From: Paludibacter sp. | GTDB taxonomy: Bacteria; Bacteroidota; Bacteroidia; Bacteroidales; Paludibacteraceae | Direction: 5' to 3' | NCBI GenBank assembly: GCA_028710415.1 | Contig: JAQTUE010000003.1 | Location: forward strand, 62,001-126,000 | Length of the DNA stretch: 64,000 nucleotides | Shown: piece by piece, positions 16,904 through 25,624 of the stretch | Position numbering within the stretch: the stretch's first letter is position 1 | How the letters are laid out: every line of letters begins with the position of its first letter | Position numbers and translations under genes: made by a program | Notes under the pieces: generated by a model | The model's input: the letters and a program-made list of their open reading frames with translations, nothing else | Told to the model about the DNA's origin: nothing | Database searches by the model: none

Positions 16904-19900
16904 ATGTCATTATTTCAAATTCAAGTTGAACGTCAATATATTGCAGGAATCACAACTAACCTGAGCCCGATATATGAAAAGTATCTTGCATATTTTGGCA
17001 ATCAGGATATACAGGCAAATATATTACAGGTTAAGGAAGAGCAATATCAGGGTGAATTTATCCGTGCTTTATTTGTAGATATATTGGGATATACCGCCCA
17101 ACCCCATTTAAATTATAATCTGCTCAGGGAAAAGAAAAACGAAACAGATGCAAAAAGTGCAGATGCTGCCATCATTGTCAATAATAAAATTGTAGCAGTA
17201 ATAGAACTGAAAGACCATAAAACACAGGATCTGAAAAAGATTGAGCCACAGGCTTTCGGTTATAAAAACAATCATAGTAACTGTCGGTATGTTGTCACTT
17301 CAAATTTTGAACGGCTGAGGTTTTATATTGAGAATGCAGTGGAGTTTATTGAATTCGATCTATTTAATCTTACTTACGATGATTTTAAACGGTTGTGGTT
17401 GTGCCTTTCATATGAAAGTATCCTGAAGGACCTACCACTGGAAGTAAAAAAAGAATCAGTTAGTAACGAGGATATTATTACCAAGAAACTGTATAAGGAT
17501 TATTCGGTATTTAAACGTTCCCTTTTTGACAATATCGTATTATTGAATCCGGAATACGATAAACTGCTGCTTTTTAAGAAGACACAAAAGCTGTTGGACC
17601 GATTCCTGTTCCTGTTTTTTGCAGAAGATAAAGAATTACTTCCTGCCAATTCTGTAAAAAGCACTGTAGAAAAGTGGGGAAGATACAATTCCGACCCAAT
17701 GAACGACTATCGCACGTTGTACAGTCGATTTGTAAGATACTTCAAATTGTTGGATGAAGGTTATAAGGATGCCAATGTAGAGATATATGCTTATAATGGA
17801 GGGTTATTTGCAAACGACGAAATCTTAAATAGTATCAGGATTGATGATGCTATTTTGTCTGAGAATATACTTAAATTGACAATATACGATTTCGGTACTG
17901 AAGTAGATGTAAACATACTTGGACATATTTTTGAAAACAGTCTGAATGAAATTGAAGAGGTTACTAATGAAATAACCACCGGCGTAAAGACTACCTCCAG
18001 ACGTAGACAGGAAGGAGTGTTTTATACCCCACGTTATATCACCCAGTATATTGTTGAAAATACCGTTGGACGTTTGTGTGAAGAAAAGAAGGTTGAACTG
18101 GGTATTGGCGAGGAACTATTTGAATATAAGCGTGCCGACAAAAAGAAACAGGCACTGAAAGTGTTTGACAAGTATCGTGACTGGCTGTTACAAATTACCA
18201 TCGTGGACCCGGCTTGCGGGAGTGGAGCATTTCTGAATACAGCACTTGATTTTTTAATAGCCGAACATGCCTGGATTGACAGCCAACAGGAAAAGATAAC
18301 CGGGCTAAAAGGGCACTATTCTATGGAGTTATCCAATATCGAAAACACAATTTTGGAAAACAACCTGTTCGGGGTGGATATTAACGAAGAAAGTGTGGAG
18401 ATTGCCAGACTGTCGTTGTGGCTTCGAACGGCTAAACCTCACCGTAAACTGTCTTCATTGAATGACAACATAAAGTGTGGAAACTCTCTGATTAACGATC
18501 CTACTGTAGCCGGAGAAAAAGCATTTGACTGGTACAAAGAATTTCCACAAGTATTTGGACGTAAAGGAAAAACAGAGGAGGTAATTATCATCGAAAAAAA
18601 TGAAACACCCGATTATCTGAAACTTATTAAAGAAAAGTCATTGGAAGCTCAGGCAAAAGCGGAGCAAGGAATTGAATTATCCAAAGAAGCTCTGGAAATT
18701 ACCAGGAAATTGACTGAATATGTTGATAAGTTAGAATCTGTTTCCGCACCCAAAGAAGATTATGAAAAGCAGAGTTCGGGTTTTGATGTGGTGATAGGTA
18801 ATCCACCGTATGTAAGACTTGAAACTATGAAAGACTTATCGGAATCTATGTCGAAAATGAATTATAAGACATTTGAGAAACGGGGAGATTTATATTGCCT
18901 GTTTGTTGAAAAAGGTTTTGATATCTTGAAAAAGAATGGAGTAATTTCTTTTATCATGCCTAATAAATGGTTACAAGCAGGATATGGGAAGTCATTAAGA
19001 GAGTATTTTCTGAGTTATGAACTCAATCAATTAATCGATTTTGGAGATATTCAAATCTTTGAAGGTGCTACTACCTATCCCTGTATTTTTGTTTCCCGCA
19101 AAGCAAAACCCAAAGAAGAATTTACGGTTTCAGTATTACCAGAAGCCGGTAAAGAAGATTTTTATTCAAATGTTGTTTCATCTGCCGAAACATTTAAAAC
19201 CAATCAATTCTCAGGTGACACCTGGGTGATATCTTCCTGGAAAGAAAAGAAGTTAATAGAAAGTCTTAATAATAAGTTTAGTTCATTATTTGAGTTTATT
19301 AGTGGTGAAGCTTTCTATGGAATGAAAACCGGGCTAACTGAGGCCTTTTTGATTGATGAAACAATTAGAGAACAATTAATTAAGGAACACTCTGGAGCAA
19401 AAGATATTATTAAGCCTGTTTTAAGAGGAAGAGATATCAATAAATGGGTTTCTATTGAAAGTAATAGCTATATAATTGGTACTTTTCCTGCATTAAATAT
19501 TGATATTGAAAATTATCCTTCAATTAAAAATTACTTATTAAGTTTTGGAAAAAAAAGACTTGAACAATCAGGCGAAAAAGGTAGTAGAAAGAAAGCAAAT
19601 AATAAATGGTTTGAAACTCAAGATACATTTGCATATTGGAAAGAGTTTTCTAAACCTAAAATAATGTATCAAAAGTTTCAGGTTAAACCTTGTTTTATTT
19701 ATGATGAACAAGGTCTTTATTGTAATGATTCAATGTGGATAATACCCTCAGAAAATAAAGGATTACTTGCAATACTAAATTCGAAGCTTGGTTGGTGGCT
19801 TATCACTAAATACTGCACTCAAATACAGAATGGTGTTCAATTAATCTGGAAATATTTTGGACAGATACCGATTGCAAATACAACTGATGAATTAGCTGTA

Positions 19901-20242
19901 AAAGCCAACGAAATGCTTTCTTTAAATACTGAATTGCATGAAGTATCACAGAAATTCCAGCGTATGTTGCAACGTAAGTTTGAGTTGGAAGATTTACCCA
20001 TAAAACTGCAAAACTGGTACACACTGTCGTATAAAGAATTTATTGCTGAGTTAGGCAAGAAAAAAGTAAAACTAACCCTTGCCCAGGAAGCTGAATGGGA
20101 AGAGTATTTCAATGCTGAACAAGTTAAAGCCATGCAAGTTAAAAATCAGATTGAAGAAACCGATAAAGAGATTGACATAATGGTGTATAAGCTGTATGGG
20201 TTGACGGAAGAGGAAGTGGGAATTGTGGAGGGGAAAAAGTAA
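16904..20242 (+). CDS. Type IIG restriction-modification enzyme (Eco57I-like, nuclease-methylase-specificity in one chain)
   Basis: This 1112-aa protein would cut and methylate DNA at its own recognition site. The N-terminal nuclease shows a PD-(D/E)xK-like core: D87 in ADAAIIV and E101-L-K103 in VIELKDHKT. The adenine methylase has motif I DPACGSGAFL (from 435) and motif IV NPPYV (633-637). The C-terminal 450 residues are a TaqI-like target-recognition domain and coiled-coil end. Length fits the family. No separate R, M or S gene lies beside it. The gene sits between two long direct repeats, which fits acquisition as a cassette. Base composition shifts to AT-rich near 19260-19850, inside the recognition domain, suggesting that part was exchanged. 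Confidence 0.92.
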   Translation: MSLFQIQVERQYIAGITTNLSPIYEKYLAYFGNQDIQANILQVKEEQYQGEFIRALFVDILGYTAQPHLNYNLLREKKNETDAKSADAAIIVNNKIVAVIELKDHKTQDLKKIEPQAFGYKNNHSNCRYVVTSNFERLRFYIENAVEFIEFDLFNLTYDDFKRLWLCLSYESILKDLPLEVKKESVSNEDIITKKLYKDYSVFKRSLFDNIVLLNPEYDKLLLFKKTQKLLDRFLFLFFAEDKELLPANSVKSTVEKWGRYNSDPMNDYRTLYSRFVRYFKLLDEGYKDANVEIYAYNGGLFANDEILNSIRIDDAILSENILKLTIYDFGTEVDVNILGHIFENSLNEIEEVTNEITTGVKTTSRRRQEGVFYTPRYITQYIVENTVGRLCEEKKVELGIGEELFEYKRADKKKQALKVFDKYRDWLLQITIVDPACGSGAFLNTALDFLIAEHAWIDSQQEKITGLKGHYSMELSNIENTILENNLFGVDINEESVEIARLSLWLRTAKPHRKLSSLNDNIKCGNSLINDPTVAGEKAFDWYKEFPQVFGRKGKTEEVIIIEKNETPDYLKLIKEKSLEAQAKAEQGIELSKEALEITRKLTEYVDKLESVSAPKEDYEKQSSGFDVVIGNPPYVRLETMKDLSESMSKMNYKTFEKRGDLYCLFVEKGFDILKKNGVISFIMPNKWLQAGYGKSLREYFLSYELNQLIDFGDIQIFEGATTYPCIFVSRKAKPKEEFTVSVLPEAGKEDFYSNVVSSAETFKTNQFSGDTWVISSWKEKKLIESLNNKFSSLFEFISGEAFYGMKTGLTEAFLIDETIREQLIKEHSGAKDIIKPVLRGRDINKWVSIESNSYIIGTFPALNIDIENYPSIKNYLLSFGKKRLEQSGEKGSRKKANNKWFETQDTFAYWKEFSKPKIMYQKFQVKPCFIYDEQGLYCNDSMWIIPSENKGLLAILNSKLGWWLITKYCTQIQNGVQLIWKYFGQIPIANTTDELAVKANEMLSLNTELHEVSQKFQRMLQRKFELEDLPIKLQNWYTLSYKEFIAELGKKKVKLTLAQEAEWEEYFNAEQVKAMQVKNQIEETDKEIDIMVYKLYGLTEEEVGIVEGKK

Positions 20243-20301
20243 AGGAATTAATGTAAGCTGCAACTTCATTTTGACTTGCAAGTTATTTAGCCAAATAAAT
20301 T

Positions 20302-20528
20302 AAAGTGATCGAATTTGACAACTTTAAATCTCAAGTGGGAATATCTACAGCCCCTTGTTGTAATGGGATGAAGTAATCTGCTATATGCTTTAATTTTAAG
20401 AACCCGAACCAACCCGTCCGGGTTTTTTAATGCATGGAAACACCCGTAAACAGGCGTTTTATAAATTTATTTTAAAATAAGTTAGTCAAACGGTTGGTAT
20501 TGTTAATAAATATTGTAATTTTGAGGGC
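20302..20528 (+). repeat. Long direct repeat right of the restriction enzyme gene
   Basis: Partner of 16630-16840 in the same orientation. It also carries the extra left part (GTGATCGAATTTGAC...) found as a fragment at 14525-14580. It includes AACCCG...CGGGTTTTTT (terminator-like, serving the RM gene) and TAATTTTG at 20516-20523. Confidence 0.8.
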
Positions 20529-20695
20529 TTAATTAAATAAAAAAGATAGAATTCTATTAAAAATACATTTCAATCCGAAATAAACAAATCCTGTTACTGG
20601 ATTACAAATCCAAAGACTACAAAAACTGGGATTACAAATTACGAGTGTTCGGAAGATTAAAACAAGCATTTGATACAGCTTCAATATAAAAAGGC

Positions 20696-20745
20696 GGAGT
20701 CGGTATATTAATTGTTCGCGCAATTATACCGGCTCCACTTTATTT
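20696..20745 (+). terminator. Hairpin with T-rich tail
   Basis: GGAGTCGGTAT (20696-20706) pairs with ATACCGGCTCC (20726-20736), with AATTG/CAATT extending the stem inside. TTTATTTTTT follows. It would stop any transcript entering from the RM gene side. Confidence 0.75.
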
Positions 20746-20899
20746 TTTCTACCCCCGGTGCGGAAAGTTTACCCGGATACATCAATAGTAAAACCACCGG
20801 GATACACACACATTACCACCAAAGATTCGGCCAGATAAAAATCAGTTAGATAAATTAAAAATAAAATAACAATTTATAGTTAATGTAAAAAATTGTATT

Positions 20900-21008
20900 T
20901 ATCTTTGGACAAAATTTTATTAAAAATACTTCAAAACATTACTAAATAAATAAATAGTTAAAGTTGGACATACCCGGTTTTGTTAATGTCAACAGTTTTA
21001 TAGATTTG
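20900..21008 (+). promoter_or_regulatory. Two candidate promoters reading into the cassette array
   Basis: TATCTTTG at 20900-20907 and TAGATTTG at 21001-21008 both fit TAnnTTTG. The second has TTTG 18 nt upstream (20979-20982). Both lie before the first attC-like boundary, as the common promoter of an integron does. That parallel is inference. Confidence 0.5.
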
Positions 21009-21107
21009 CTGATATTAAGAACAAAAAATAAATCGGAAACTAAAACTAAATGCGAACTATGTCCGGTTAACTGAACATATCCATTTTCAACTAAGCATAT
21101 TCACGGG

Positions 21108-21118
21108 TTAGTGGCAAG
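21108..21118. repeat. Right core of an attC-like repeat before the first cassette
   Basis: GGGTTAGTGGCAAG matches the right ends of the fuller repeats (CGTTAGGGGCAAG at 22016-22028, CGTTAGCAGCAAG at 25612-25624). It lies 36 nt before the first cassette gene. Confidence 0.55.
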
Positions 21119-21153
21119 CATAAAAAAAACATACAACCAAAGAGTAAATAAGT

Positions 21154-21858
21154 ATGACTGAAATTGATGTAGACTTTGACTTTCGAAAAGACAGTAAATG
21201 TGGTGACCCTGATGCAGACAGCCAAAAACTATATGAAGCTCATAAATTATTGTGGAGCAAATCATTGCCTTGTGGGAAAAATTTTGAATTGAAAATTATA
21301 GGTGACAGTTACGGTAGGATACTGATAAATAGTGATTTGTATGCAAATTTATCAAGCGACAGAATGTGTCCACATTTTGATGGAAATTATAACGGGAAAT
21401 TTGACGGTTGGCTTTCTGACTTTGAAAGAGAAGAATTGAAACATAAAGTTCGCACTATTGGAGGACATATAATTTTTCCTGCTAACAAGAAAAATGGTTT
21501 TACAGTAAATCAAGCCAGAGGGGTAAGCAGAATAATTTGCGACAGATTTGATTTAACATTAGAATGTATTAGACGTTTTTACAAAAACGAACACAGTCCA
21601 CTTTATGACACACTTACGAGATACAAAGATTTTTTTGATTTGTTCATTGACTTTAGTGGATATGTTGACTTCTTTATGTTGCATGACTTTATTTATGACA
21701 ACGAGAAAATAAACTTTTCTTTGCAGTTTGACAACTTTAACCGACCTGCATTACCTCAGACTGTTGACGAATACAAACAATATAAAAATCATACAATAGG
21801 TTTAATGAATAGCAGAAACATGAGAATTTTAGAAAGTATTAAAACTGCGATTAAATGA
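21154..21858 (+). CDS. Cytosolic protein of unknown function (DUF6994-like)
   Basis: This 234-aa protein has no signal peptide or membrane span. It starts MTEIDVDFDFRKDSKCGDPDADS and has LHKLLWSK-like AHKLLWSKSLPCGK (about 28), SDRMCPHFDG (about 68), GGHIIFPANKK (about 103) and FKDFFDLFIDFSGYVDFF-like aromatic-rich stretches. This pattern matches proteins I recall as DUF6994, found scattered in unrelated bacteria, as expected of a mobile cassette gene. It is the first gene of the array and is followed within 3 nt by an attC-like repeat. No function is known to me. Confidence 0.6.
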   Translation: MTEIDVDFDFRKDSKCGDPDADSQKLYEAHKLLWSKSLPCGKNFELKIIGDSYGRILINSDLYANLSSDRMCPHFDGNYNGKFDGWLSDFEREELKHKVRTIGGHIIFPANKKNGFTVNQARGVSRIICDRFDLTLECIRRFYKNEHSPLYDTLTRYKDFFDLFIDFSGYVDFFMLHDFIYDNEKINFSLQFDNFNRPALPQTVDEYKQYKNHTIGLMNSRNMRILESIKTAIK

Positions 21859-21860
21859 AT

Positions 21861-22028
21861 GCCAGCCACTAACACACGCTCTTATGTTCATTGGCTGGCT
21901 GACGTGCATTCCGGCAGTTTTGCTCCCGCATTCACTTTGTCGCTCCACGACAGCGAATGCTCCCGCAAATGGTACATGCCGAGAATCGGTACCTCCAAAT
22001 GCCCATAGCCTCAGTCGTTAGGGGCAAG
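21861..22028. repeat. attC-like imperfect hairpin repeat, copy 1
   Basis: Starts GCCACTAACACACGCTC and ends CAGTCGTTAGGGGCAAG, so the ends are inverted cores (CTAAC / GTTAG). Inside, GACGTGCATTCCGGCAG, GCATTCACTTTGTCG and CGACAGCGAATGC, GGTACATGCCGAGAATCGG, and CCAAATGCCCATAG pair back towards the left arm. About 165 nt would fold as one long bulged hairpin, as integron attC sites do. The core does not match the integron consensus GTTRRRY exactly. Related copies are at 25450-25624 and 26452-26585. Confidence 0.75.
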
Positions 22029-22099
22029 TTTAGAAAAAAAAAGATAGCGCGAAAAATTAGAATCTGACAGCAAACAAACACCTTAAAAACAGAAACTAT

Positions 22100-22804
22100 A
22101 TGGAAAGAGACATTAACGACTTTATAACTATTGTTAGACAAAAAAATGGAATTATAAAAATTACTCATAATCTTTCAAATGAGGGTAACATTTACAAACT
22201 ATTGAGAGACCTCGGTTTTAGAAAAGCCAAATTAAACAAGAAATATGTTTATTTTCGACGAGAAAGTGGCACTGTAATTCTTTCCTCATTTCAAGAAATG
22301 AAAGATGCATTTCGAGATATACTTAAAAAATATGAGTTCACAAATATCCCAGATGACATTAGATATGATTCTGTCTTAAATTGGTATCATAATAGAAGAC
22401 CTATTAAAGAAAATGGACTTTTTAATCATTACTTAGAGGACAGTTTAACTGAATTTGAGGGTGAAATTTTAGTACCTGTTGATCCTAAAAACAAAACCAG
22501 GAAATTTAATACAGAGAATTTACTGACAAAGCTTGAAGAATTGAAATTCAAATCAACTGTTGACAAAATTGGTACGTATTGCATAAACAATCCGCTTTAC
22601 TATAAAAAAGTTGGAGAGAATAAATATCTTATCTTTAATCACTTCAACTCAAAGAATAAAAACAATGACGGCTTCGACAGTTGGCTTGCAACTTATTCAA
22701 CTGAAAATCAAATTGGAAGCAAGAAACCGTTACTAATTGAAGATATTCGCTTGAATTTTATATTAGACCGAGATTTTGAATTAATTGAAAACTATCTACA
22801 TTGA
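22100..22804 (+). CDS. Unknown cytosolic protein, cassette 2 first gene
   Basis: I do not recognise this 234-aa protein. It is soluble and rich in Lys and Asn. The N-terminus (DFITIVRQKNGIIKITHNLS...) looks like a short alpha/beta unit, followed by KKYVYFRRESGTVILSS and a central NWYHNRRPIKENGLFNHYLEDSL. A later GFDSWLATYS stretch ends the fold. The gene follows an attC-like repeat by 70 nt and is 70 nt upstream of a membrane protein gene, so the two may form one cassette. AT content is high compared with the core genome genes. Confidence 0.6.
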   Translation: MERDINDFITIVRQKNGIIKITHNLSNEGNIYKLLRDLGFRKAKLNKKYVYFRRESGTVILSSFQEMKDAFRDILKKYEFTNIPDDIRYDSVLNWYHNRRPIKENGLFNHYLEDSLTEFEGEILVPVDPKNKTRKFNTENLLTKLEELKFKSTVDKIGTYCINNPLYYKKVGENKYLIFNHFNSKNKNNDGFDSWLATYSTENQIGSKKPLLIEDIRLNFILDRDFELIENYLH

Positions 22805-22874
22805 AAACAATTAATCTGAATTTTATTTTCTAACAATCATTTTACTAATTTGAATCACATATTTACAAACTGTC

Positions 22875-23657
22875 ATGAAAGAAAAAAATAATATTATTGT
22901 CGTAACAAGCCTGATATCCTTAGGATTACTAATAATTTTCTTTGCTCTCCAACTAATTAATTCTGATGTTTTGGATTTAGATGTAAAGTGGATTATTGTT
23001 TCCGCTTCACCTGTAATTATTGGATTGATTTTATCTGGTATCATAAAATCTTTTAAAGGATTTGGAGTTGAACTAGAATTGAATTTATTAGAAAAAGTTG
23101 AATCGGGATCGGGATTAATTGGTAGAGTTGAGTGTTTTCCAACTACTGAGTTAACTAAACAATCTACGAACGTTTTATTTTCAATGTCTGAAGAAAGAAG
23201 AAATTCAATTGAACGATTGCAGCTTATTTCTGGCAAGATAAATTATTATGATTATTACGCACTAAACGAATATATTCAGAATTTGCGCAGATTAAAGTAT
23301 ATAGAGTTTATTGATAATAATGGTAGGTTTCAAGCTTTATTATCTGTGAATAGTTTCAGGAAAAATCATAGTCGCTTAGAAAACAACGACAATTTAGAAA
23401 AAATTGAGGCACTTATACAAAGTGTTGAGAGAGAAGACTACAAAGATTATTATAGAAGCATTATCACTGAAACAATTTTATTAAGCGACTCTTTAATTGT
23501 TGCATACAAGAAGTTTCAAAGAACTAAAAATGTCGTTATTTCATTTAGCGACCAGATATTACCTGTTTTGGATTCAAATGATAAGATGATAGGTATAACA
23601 AGCAGAATAAAACTAACAGAAAAAATTGCTGAACAAGTTGTCAAATCAGAAAAATGA
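22875..23657 (+). CDS. Two-TM membrane protein with CBS-like C-terminus, cassette 2 second gene
   Basis: The 260-aa protein has two N-terminal membrane segments (about 8-27 and 39-60), then a soluble region of about 190 residues. The end (about 215-250: KNVVISFSDQILPVLDSNDKMIGITSRIKLTEKIAE) has the strand-helix pattern of a CBS motif, with LPVLDSNDKMIGITSR as the typical core. A tandem partner CBS motif is not obvious. The layout (2 TM plus sensory or effector soluble part) recalls small membrane effectors of defence systems, but I cannot assign it. An attC-like right core follows directly after the stop. Confidence 0.6.
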   Translation: MKEKNNIIVVTSLISLGLLIIFFALQLINSDVLDLDVKWIIVSASPVIIGLILSGIIKSFKGFGVELELNLLEKVESGSGLIGRVECFPTTELTKQSTNVLFSMSEERRNSIERLQLISGKINYYDYYALNEYIQNLRRLKYIEFIDNNGRFQALLSVNSFRKNHSRLENNDNLEKIEALIQSVEREDYKDYYRSIITETILLSDSLIVAYKKFQRTKNVVISFSDQILPVLDSNDKMIGITSRIKLTEKIAEQVVKSEK

Positions 23658-23664
23658 CTAAAAA

Positions 23665-23698
23665 CCTAGCCCATAGCCTCGGTCGTTAGCAGCCATTA
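23665..23698. repeat. Reduced attC-like boundary
   Basis: Only the right arm is present: GCCCATAGCCTCGGTCGTTAGCAGCC, matching 22001-22026 and the 25598-25623 end. It separates the membrane protein gene from the HEPN gene. Confidence 0.65.
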
Positions 23699-23706
23699 TA
23701 AAAAAA

Positions 23707-24468
23707 ATGACAGATAGTACGAAAATAAGATATATTCAACCACCCAAACAGTTAATGTCTGGATTTCTAAACTTTGCAAAAGAAATAGAGCAAAAGTGTA
23801 TTGAGAATGGTGTGAAGTTTACAGAAAACGATATTGCAGAGATTTTCAATAATAGTTTTCCAGGAAAGATTAGAGCAAATTTTTTCCTCTGGGTTGGGGA
23901 CTTAAACGATATTATTGATGGAATGAATATCATATTGACAGACTTGTCTGATTTACGTAAGGACAAAAACTCATTAAAAGGTAATCCTATTGTAAGAAGC
24001 GAATTACTTTTTCAAGCTTTTTTTGGAGAGTTTTTTAGAATGAGAGAAATATCTAAGATATTTATGAAGTTGTTGACTTACGAGAGAGTTCTTAACAAGA
24101 AAGCTAAACAAGCTTTTGTTGGATTCTATTTTGAAGCTTTTGATACGATATATGAGATTAGAAATAAGCTAATTCACCAAGGTGTATCATTCAAGAAATA
24201 TGACGTAAATTTAGACTTATCTATTTTCGACGACTTAACTATTGAAGAGCAAGAAAAATTTATTTCACTAATAAAAGAGTCTAATACGAGAGAAAATACT
24301 GTTGAAATACAATGTGCGATTTACATTAAAATGATTAAATACTCAATGCATACATTTATTGAATTTCAAGAGATGCTAAATGTAGTTCTAGCAGATTTAA
24401 TTATTAGCTACGAAAAAGAAGTATTGACAATTACGGTTGAAAAAAATAATAATAACAAAAGTTTATAA
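23707..24468 (+). CDS. HEPN-like protein, cassette 3 first gene
   Basis: This 253-aa, largely alpha-helical protein has EIRNKLIHQG with R152 and H157, an Rx4H motif as in the active site of HEPN RNases (Rx4-6H). The preceding helix (KAKQAFVGFYFEAFDTIY) and following segment fit a HEPN four-helix bundle in the middle third of the chain. The next gene starts 1 nt after its stop, so the two are co-translated. HEPN proteins often act as RNases in toxin-antitoxin and antiphage systems; others only bind nucleotides. The assignment rests on the motif and helical context. Confidence 0.6.
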   Translation: MTDSTKIRYIQPPKQLMSGFLNFAKEIEQKCIENGVKFTENDIAEIFNNSFPGKIRANFFLWVGDLNDIIDGMNIILTDLSDLRKDKNSLKGNPIVRSELLFQAFFGEFFRMREISKIFMKLLTYERVLNKKAKQAFVGFYFEAFDTIYEIRNKLIHQGVSFKKYDVNLDLSIFDDLTIEEQEKFISLIKESNTRENTVEIQCAIYIKMIKYSMHTFIEFQEMLNVVLADLIISYEKEVLTITVEKNNNNKSL

Positions 24469-24469
24469 A

Positions 24470-25039
24470 ATGACAAAAGAAGAGCAAATTAAGTTAGACT
24501 GTTGGGATAATTCCCTAATGACAATAGGAACTTCATATATTTTTACTCAAAAAGCAAAAAAATACAAAATTTATATTCGTACGATTACAATTTTAGGACT
24601 TATCGTCCCATTGCTTTTAGGAGCATTGGTTGCTGCTTATGGACAAAACTCTTCTATCTTGACAATCGCAATTTTCATTACAGCTCCAATCGCAATTCTA
24701 CAAATCGTATTATCAGGAATATCTCTAGTCTTAAAATGGGACGATTTATTAGCTTATTCATTAGAATCTCAAACAGAAAACAGAATATTATTTGACGAAT
24801 ATCAAAAACTAGCAAAATATTCGACAACAGATATTTTGGAACTTGAGAAACAATTTGACATTTTAAAAGTAAAAGACAATGCGCGAACAGTGCAAGATGA
24901 GAAAATAACATTCACAGGTAAAGAGAATAGGAAAGGAATGCGATATGGTCTTTACATATTGAAAAGACAATGCGCAACATGTAATACTATTCCACAATCA
25001 ATGACACCAACAGACTGCAATACTTGCGGCAATTACTAA
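24470..25039 (+). CDS. SLATT-like 2-TM protein with CxxC-x11-CxxC tail
   Basis: I choose ATG 24470 (1 nt after the HEPN stop) over an upstream in-frame start inside the HEPN gene; this gives 189 aa. Two adjacent membrane segments (about 43-65 and 69-96) are flanked by amphipathic helices (FTQKAKKYKIYIR before; WDDLLAYSLESQTENRILFDEYQKLAKY after), the layout of SLATT pore-forming effector domains. The C-terminus has C168, C171, C183 and C186, exactly CxxC-x11-CxxC, a likely zinc ribbon. I recall a family named after this motif as a mobilome protein. SLATT domains occur in nucleotide-signalled defence. An effector role is inference. Confidence 0.7.
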   Translation: MTKEEQIKLDCWDNSLMTIGTSYIFTQKAKKYKIYIRTITILGLIVPLLLGALVAAYGQNSSILTIAIFITAPIAILQIVLSGISLVLKWDDLLAYSLESQTENRILFDEYQKLAKYSTTDILELEKQFDILKVKDNARTVQDEKITFTGKENRKGMRYGLYILKRQCATCNTIPQSMTPTDCNTCGNY

Positions 25040-25058
25040 CAATTAAAACCAATAACAA

Positions 25059-25256
25059 ATGACACCTAATGTACAAAGACTAATTAATGATTTCGCTAAT
25101 TTATCAGAATCAGACAAAATTGAAGTAGCTGAGTTTTTCAAAAGATATAGGGAATCGGTTGTGGGAAGAGAAAGTAACACTCGGACTTATACTCAAAGAA
25201 ATGAAAGAATACTGGGCCCAACAGCTAATGCCACTTGTCCATTTTGTGGAAAATAG
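25059..25256 (+). CDS. Small protein with C-terminal CPFCGK
   Basis: The 65-aa protein has an N-terminal helical region (VQRLINDFANLSESDKIEVAEFFKRYRES), a basic Arg/Thr-rich middle, and ends CPFCGK, half of a zinc ribbon. It lies 19 nt after the CxxC-x11-CxxC gene, so the HEPN, 2-TM and this gene form a three-gene unit bounded by attC-like repeats. The two half-ribbon pattern suggests a metal-binding partner or inhibitor. I recognise no family. Confidence 0.6.
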   Translation: MTPNVQRLINDFANLSESDKIEVAEFFKRYRESVVGRESNTRTYTQRNERILGPTANATCPFCGK

Positions 25257-25276
25257 ACTTGATTACAGACTGACCA

Positions 25277-25340
25277 AATAACGGCTGCTAATACATAGGG
25301 CTTCGTGCGGTCGGTACGACCCAGCATGAAGCCTCGGTTG
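25277..25340. repeat. Left core of an attC-like repeat
   Basis: AACGGCTGCTAATACATAGGGC... is the inverse of GTTAGCAGC at the right ends. It starts 20 nt after the small CPFCGK gene, then changes into unrelated sequence. About 110 nt of unassigned DNA separate it from the next left arm. Confidence 0.5.
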
Positions 25341-25449
25341 CACTACATCCCTGAGAGGTTTTTTGTGGAGAGAAAAATAAAAGCGTTTGTTTACTATTGA
25401 GTTATCGGTGTGTTTCGTTGAGTTTCCAAATAGACTCTTTTGAAGAAAA

Positions 25450-25624
25450 CACGCCTATGGTCATTTGCTGGCTGACCCCGCTAAGGCGGGGCAAGCAGTG
25501 CATTCCGGCAGTTTTGCCCTGCATTCACTTTGTAGTTTCACGACAGTGAATGCTTCCTCCCGCAAAAGGTACATGCCGAGAAACGGTACCGCCAAATGCC
25601 CATAATTCGGTCGTTAGCAGCAAG
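25450..25624. repeat. attC-like imperfect hairpin repeat, copy 2
   Basis: It shares GTGCATTCCGGCAGTTTTGC, GCATTCACTTTGTAG, CACGACAGTGAATGC, GGTACATGCCGAGAAACGG, CCAAATGCCCATAA and the end CGGTCGTTAGCAGCAAG with the copy at 21861-22028. It differs by a 20-nt insert containing CCCCGCTAAGGCGGGG, itself a hairpin, in the left arm. Two base changes in the central stem (ACAGTGAATGC against ACAGCGAATGC) keep it paired only weakly. Confidence 0.75.

Larger units (their letters stand above)
20243..21153. other. Intergenic region between the RM gene and the cassette array
   Basis: No gene seen. It holds the right copy of the long repeat (20302-20528), a strong hairpin (20696-20736), two candidate promoters facing the array (20900-20907, 21001-21008) and the end of an attC-like repeat near 21105-21118. 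Confidence 0.65.
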
